Assembly: GCA_963767635.1 (NCBI GenBank)
Contig: CAVYEM010000001.1
Coordinates: 1,860,001 to 1,924,000 of the forward strand
Direction: 5' to 3'
From: CAVYEM01 sp963767635
Lineage (GTDB): Bacteria; Vulcanimicrobiota; Vulcanimicrobiia; Vulcanimicrobiales; Vulcanimicrobiaceae
Length of the DNA: 64,000 bases
Every line of letters starts with the position of its first letter. The stretch's first letter is position 1. The translations under genes were made by a program, and so were the position numbers. A model generated the notes under the pieces. It saw nothing but the letters and a program-made list of their open reading frames with translations. It had not been told where the DNA came from and searched no databases. This document shows positions 62,661 to 64,000 of the stretch, in pieces.

Positions 62661-62843
62661 TCCTTCGACAGGCTCAGGATGACAAAGACAGGCTCAGGAT
62701 GACAAGTGGGAAGTTCAGTCCTTCGACAGGCTCAGGATGACAAGTGGGAGGCTCAGTCCTTCGACAGGCTCAGGATGACAAGTGGGAAGCTGCAGTCCTT
62801 CGACAGGCTCAGGATGACAAAAACAGGCTCAGGATGACAAGTG
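62661..62843 (+). repeat. Repeat array 15 (CTTCGACAGGCTCAG plus GATGACAA)
   Basis: About seven units, all with the GATGACAA ending and the linker GTGGGA[A/G]. It lies between the rplL stop (62848) and the start of the CcdC-like gene, both on the minus strand. Confidence 0.95.
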
Positions 62844-62847
62844 GGCG

Positions 62848-63223
62848 TTATTTGATCTCGACGGACGCGCCCGCGTCTTCCAGCTTCTTCTTCACCGACT
62901 CGGCTTCGTCTTTGCTCACGCCTTCCTTCACCGCTTTAGGCGCGCTTTCCACGAACGTTTTTGCTTCGGTCAGGCCCAGGCTCGTGATTTCGCGCACGGC
63001 TTTGATGACTTTGATCTTCTCGGCGCCGGCCGAAGCGAGAATGACGTCGAATTCAGTTTTTTCGGCGGCCGGAGCCGCGGCCGCGCCGCCGCCTGCGGGA
63101 GCCATCATCGCAACCGGAGCGGCGGCGGAAACGCCGTATTTTTCTTCCAATTGCTTGACCAGATCCGCGAGCTTCGAGCACGGTGAGCTTGTCGATCGAT
63201 TCGATGATTTCGGTAAGTGCCAT
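62848..63223 (-). CDS. rplL: Ribosomal protein L7/L12, one-base insertion
   Basis: ATG 63223 (AAGGAG upstream): MALTEIIESIDKLTVLE is the N-terminal dimerisation helix, then one extra base in CTCGAAGCTCGCG (expected CTCGAGCTCGCG) throws the frame off. The other frame continues VKQLEEKYGVSAAAP, the flexible Ala-rich hinge, and KTEFDVILASAGAEKIKVIK, AVREITSLGLTEAKTFVESA, KDEAESVKKKLEDAGASVEI K. The 376-base span is one more than a multiple of three. Because L7/L12 is needed for translation, this is almost certainly a sequence error. Confidence 0.95.
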
Positions 63224-63239
63224 GATACGTTAGTCTCCT

Positions 63240-63773
63240 TTAAGCATTCGAAACCGCGGCGTCTTTTTGCTCGCGGATGGCGTTGAGCACGCGGACGAGT
63301 CCGCTTTGATTTCCTGAAAGCACGGTCACGAGTCCGCGCAGCGGGCCGGCGACCGCACCAACCATTCTGGCGATCAGTTCGTCGCGCGAAGGCAGCGCGG
63401 CGAGCGCTTTGACTTGCGCTGCGTCGACGACGCGGCCTTCGATATACGCGGCCTTGATTTCGATCGCTTTGACATCATCGGAAAACTTCTGCAGAGCCTT
63501 TGCCGGCGCAACCGGATCGCTTCCGGCAAACACGATCGCCGTCGGACCGTGCAGAAACCGATCGAACTCCGCGCCAAGTCGATCGCCGGCGGCGATCGAA
63601 AACAGCGTATTCTTCGCGACCGCGTACGTGCTGCCGTCTTTACGCAGTTCGCCGCGCAATCGCGTGATGTCGGCGACGGTCAGACCGGCGTAATTCGTGA
63701 AGAACAAATTTCCCGACTGCGCAAGCCGCTCTTTGAGTTCTTGCACTGCCGTCTCTTTTTTTGCGGTTGGCAT
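63240..63773 (-). CDS. rplJ: Ribosomal protein L10
   Basis: 177 residues from ATG 63773 with GAGGG just upstream; the in-frame start at 63830 lies in the leader and is rejected. MPTAKKETAVQELKERLAQS, GNLFFTNYAGLTVADITRLR, GELRKDGSTYAVAKNTLFSI, LHGPTAIVFAGSDPVAPAKA and SRDELIARMVGAVAGPLRGL, VTVLSG are the L10 blocks. It anchors L7/L12 dimers on the large subunit. rplL starts 16 bases after the stop. In many bacteria L10 represses its own operon by binding the leader. Confidence 0.97.
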   Translation of the reverse strand: MPTAKKETAVQELKERLAQSGNLFFTNYAGLTVADITRLRGELRKDGSTYAVAKNTLFSIAAGDRLGAEFDRFLHGPTAIVFAGSDPVAPAKALQKFSDDVKAIEIKAAYIEGRVVDAAQVKALAALPSRDELIARMVGAVAGPLRGLVTVLSGNQSGLVRVLNAIREQKDAAVSNA

Positions 63774-63783
63774 ATCCCTCACT

Positions 63784-63822
63784 ACAAAAGAAAAAGCGCT
63801 CCATCCGCTGCGGAGGAACGCT
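63784..63822 (-). terminator. Intrinsic terminator (probable attenuator) in the rplJ leader
   Basis: On the minus strand AGCGTTCC-TCCG, loop CAG, CGGATGGAGCGCT forms a GC-rich stem with one mismatch and one bulge, followed by TTTTTCTTTTGT. It ends 10 bases before the L10 start, downstream of the L10 leader. Confidence 0.6.
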
Positions 63823-63849
63823 ACGCGCATGCGCCAACGCGCATTTTCG

Positions 63850-63918
63850 TATTGCGTCCTCGGTAGGGGTTCGTGAGAACATTACCGGCGCGAGCCGGAC
63901 CTACGGTCTTCGGAGCCG
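63850..63918 (-). ncRNA. Ribosomal protein L10 leader
   Basis: Minus strand: CCGAAGACCGTAGG, a hairpin CCGGCTCGCGCCGG, then CCCCTACCGAGGACG. The paired GACCGTAGG / CCTACCGAGG with the central GC hairpin is the L10-leader arrangement bound by the L10(L12)4 complex. It starts right after the promoter and lies between it and rplJ. Confidence 0.7.
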
Positions 63919-63924
63919 TCGCTC

Positions 63925-63953
63925 ATCATACCAAAGGTGGTGCGGGGGTGCAA
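63925..63953 (-). promoter_or_regulatory. Sigma70-type promoter of the rplJ-rplL operon
   Basis: On the minus strand TTGCAC (63953-63948), a 17-base spacer and TATGAT (63930-63925). Transcription would begin near 63918, giving a leader of about 145 bases. To the right (63954-64000) no gene is recognisable. Confidence 0.7.
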
Positions 63954-64000
63954 GGTGCGAGGTCGCACGGAACCCTAACGCGCATATTCCCACTTTGGGG

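Noticed and set aside
1..64000. tRNA and rRNA genes, prophage, integrative elements
   Set aside because: I saw no cloverleaf with the usual T-loop, no rRNA core sequence and no phage structural genes; a tRNAscan run would settle the tRNA question.

Overview
The window looks like a moderately GC-rich, environmental, Gram-negative-type bacterium. It has a TonB-type outer-membrane receptor, Tat- and Sec-exported periplasmic enzymes and a lipoprotein substrate-binding protein. The mix (PQQ alcohol dehydrogenase, Pao-type aldehyde oxidoreductase, many serine hydrolases, remnants of cyclase/ATPase regulators, dense repeats with a CTTCGACAGGCTCAG core) reminds me of Candidatus Eremiobacterota (WPS-2) draft genomes. 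That assignment is from memory and uncertain. Many genes carry single-base frameshifts, including the essential ribosomal gene rplL, so much of the apparent pseudogenisation is probably uncorrected sequencing error. Genes missing whole internal segments are more likely real decay.

Layout. 1-9 kb: partial SWIM zinc-finger gene, small ORFs, a large fusion protein (degenerate LigD-type polymerase domain, HARE-HTH-like domain, Mrr-type nuclease), a frameshifted Xre/RES toxin-antitoxin pair, a remnant of a cytochrome b gene and a frameshifted glycosyltransferase. 9-14 kb: a gene graveyard with a MITE-like element, pieces of cyclase/ATPase regulators, a resolvase fragment, an intact VapBC, a deleted VapBC and a tyrosine phosphatase. 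14-18 kb: M20 amidohydrolase, TRIC channel and a heme-PQQ alcohol dehydrogenase. 18-20.7 kb: an eroded restriction-modification locus with a HicB antitoxin between the two genes. 20.7-26 kb: cupin, Xre-cupin regulator, DDAH-like amidinohydrolase, Fsr-like MFS exporter and a PBP4-type peptidase.

26-45 kb: repeat arrays alternate with a secreted protein, a Pao-like molybdenum aldehyde oxidoreductase operon with XdhC and MocA, an aldo/keto reductase, an epimerase, an alpha/beta hydrolase, two paralogous small membrane proteins, a broken Fic gene and a PDZ-7TM-GAF sensor. 45-58.6 kb: a coherent cluster of DUF1611 (DgcN-like), a TonB-type receptor, three penicillin-binding-protein-like serine hydrolases, an enolase-family epimerase (DgcA-like), a peptide-binding lipoprotein and an M81 (MlrC) peptidase. 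It suggests uptake and catabolism of D-Glu/D-Ala-containing peptides, perhaps from peptidoglycan. 58.6-64 kb: membrane glycosyltransferase, repeats, a truncated hydrolase, a secreted protein, a CcdC-like membrane protein and the rplJ-rplL operon with promoter, L10 leader and a probable attenuator.

The most striking feature of the window is the repeat family. About a dozen arrays all lie on the same strand, some carry a longer hairpin-forming unit, and five genes terminate on the same TGA triplet inside a repeat unit.
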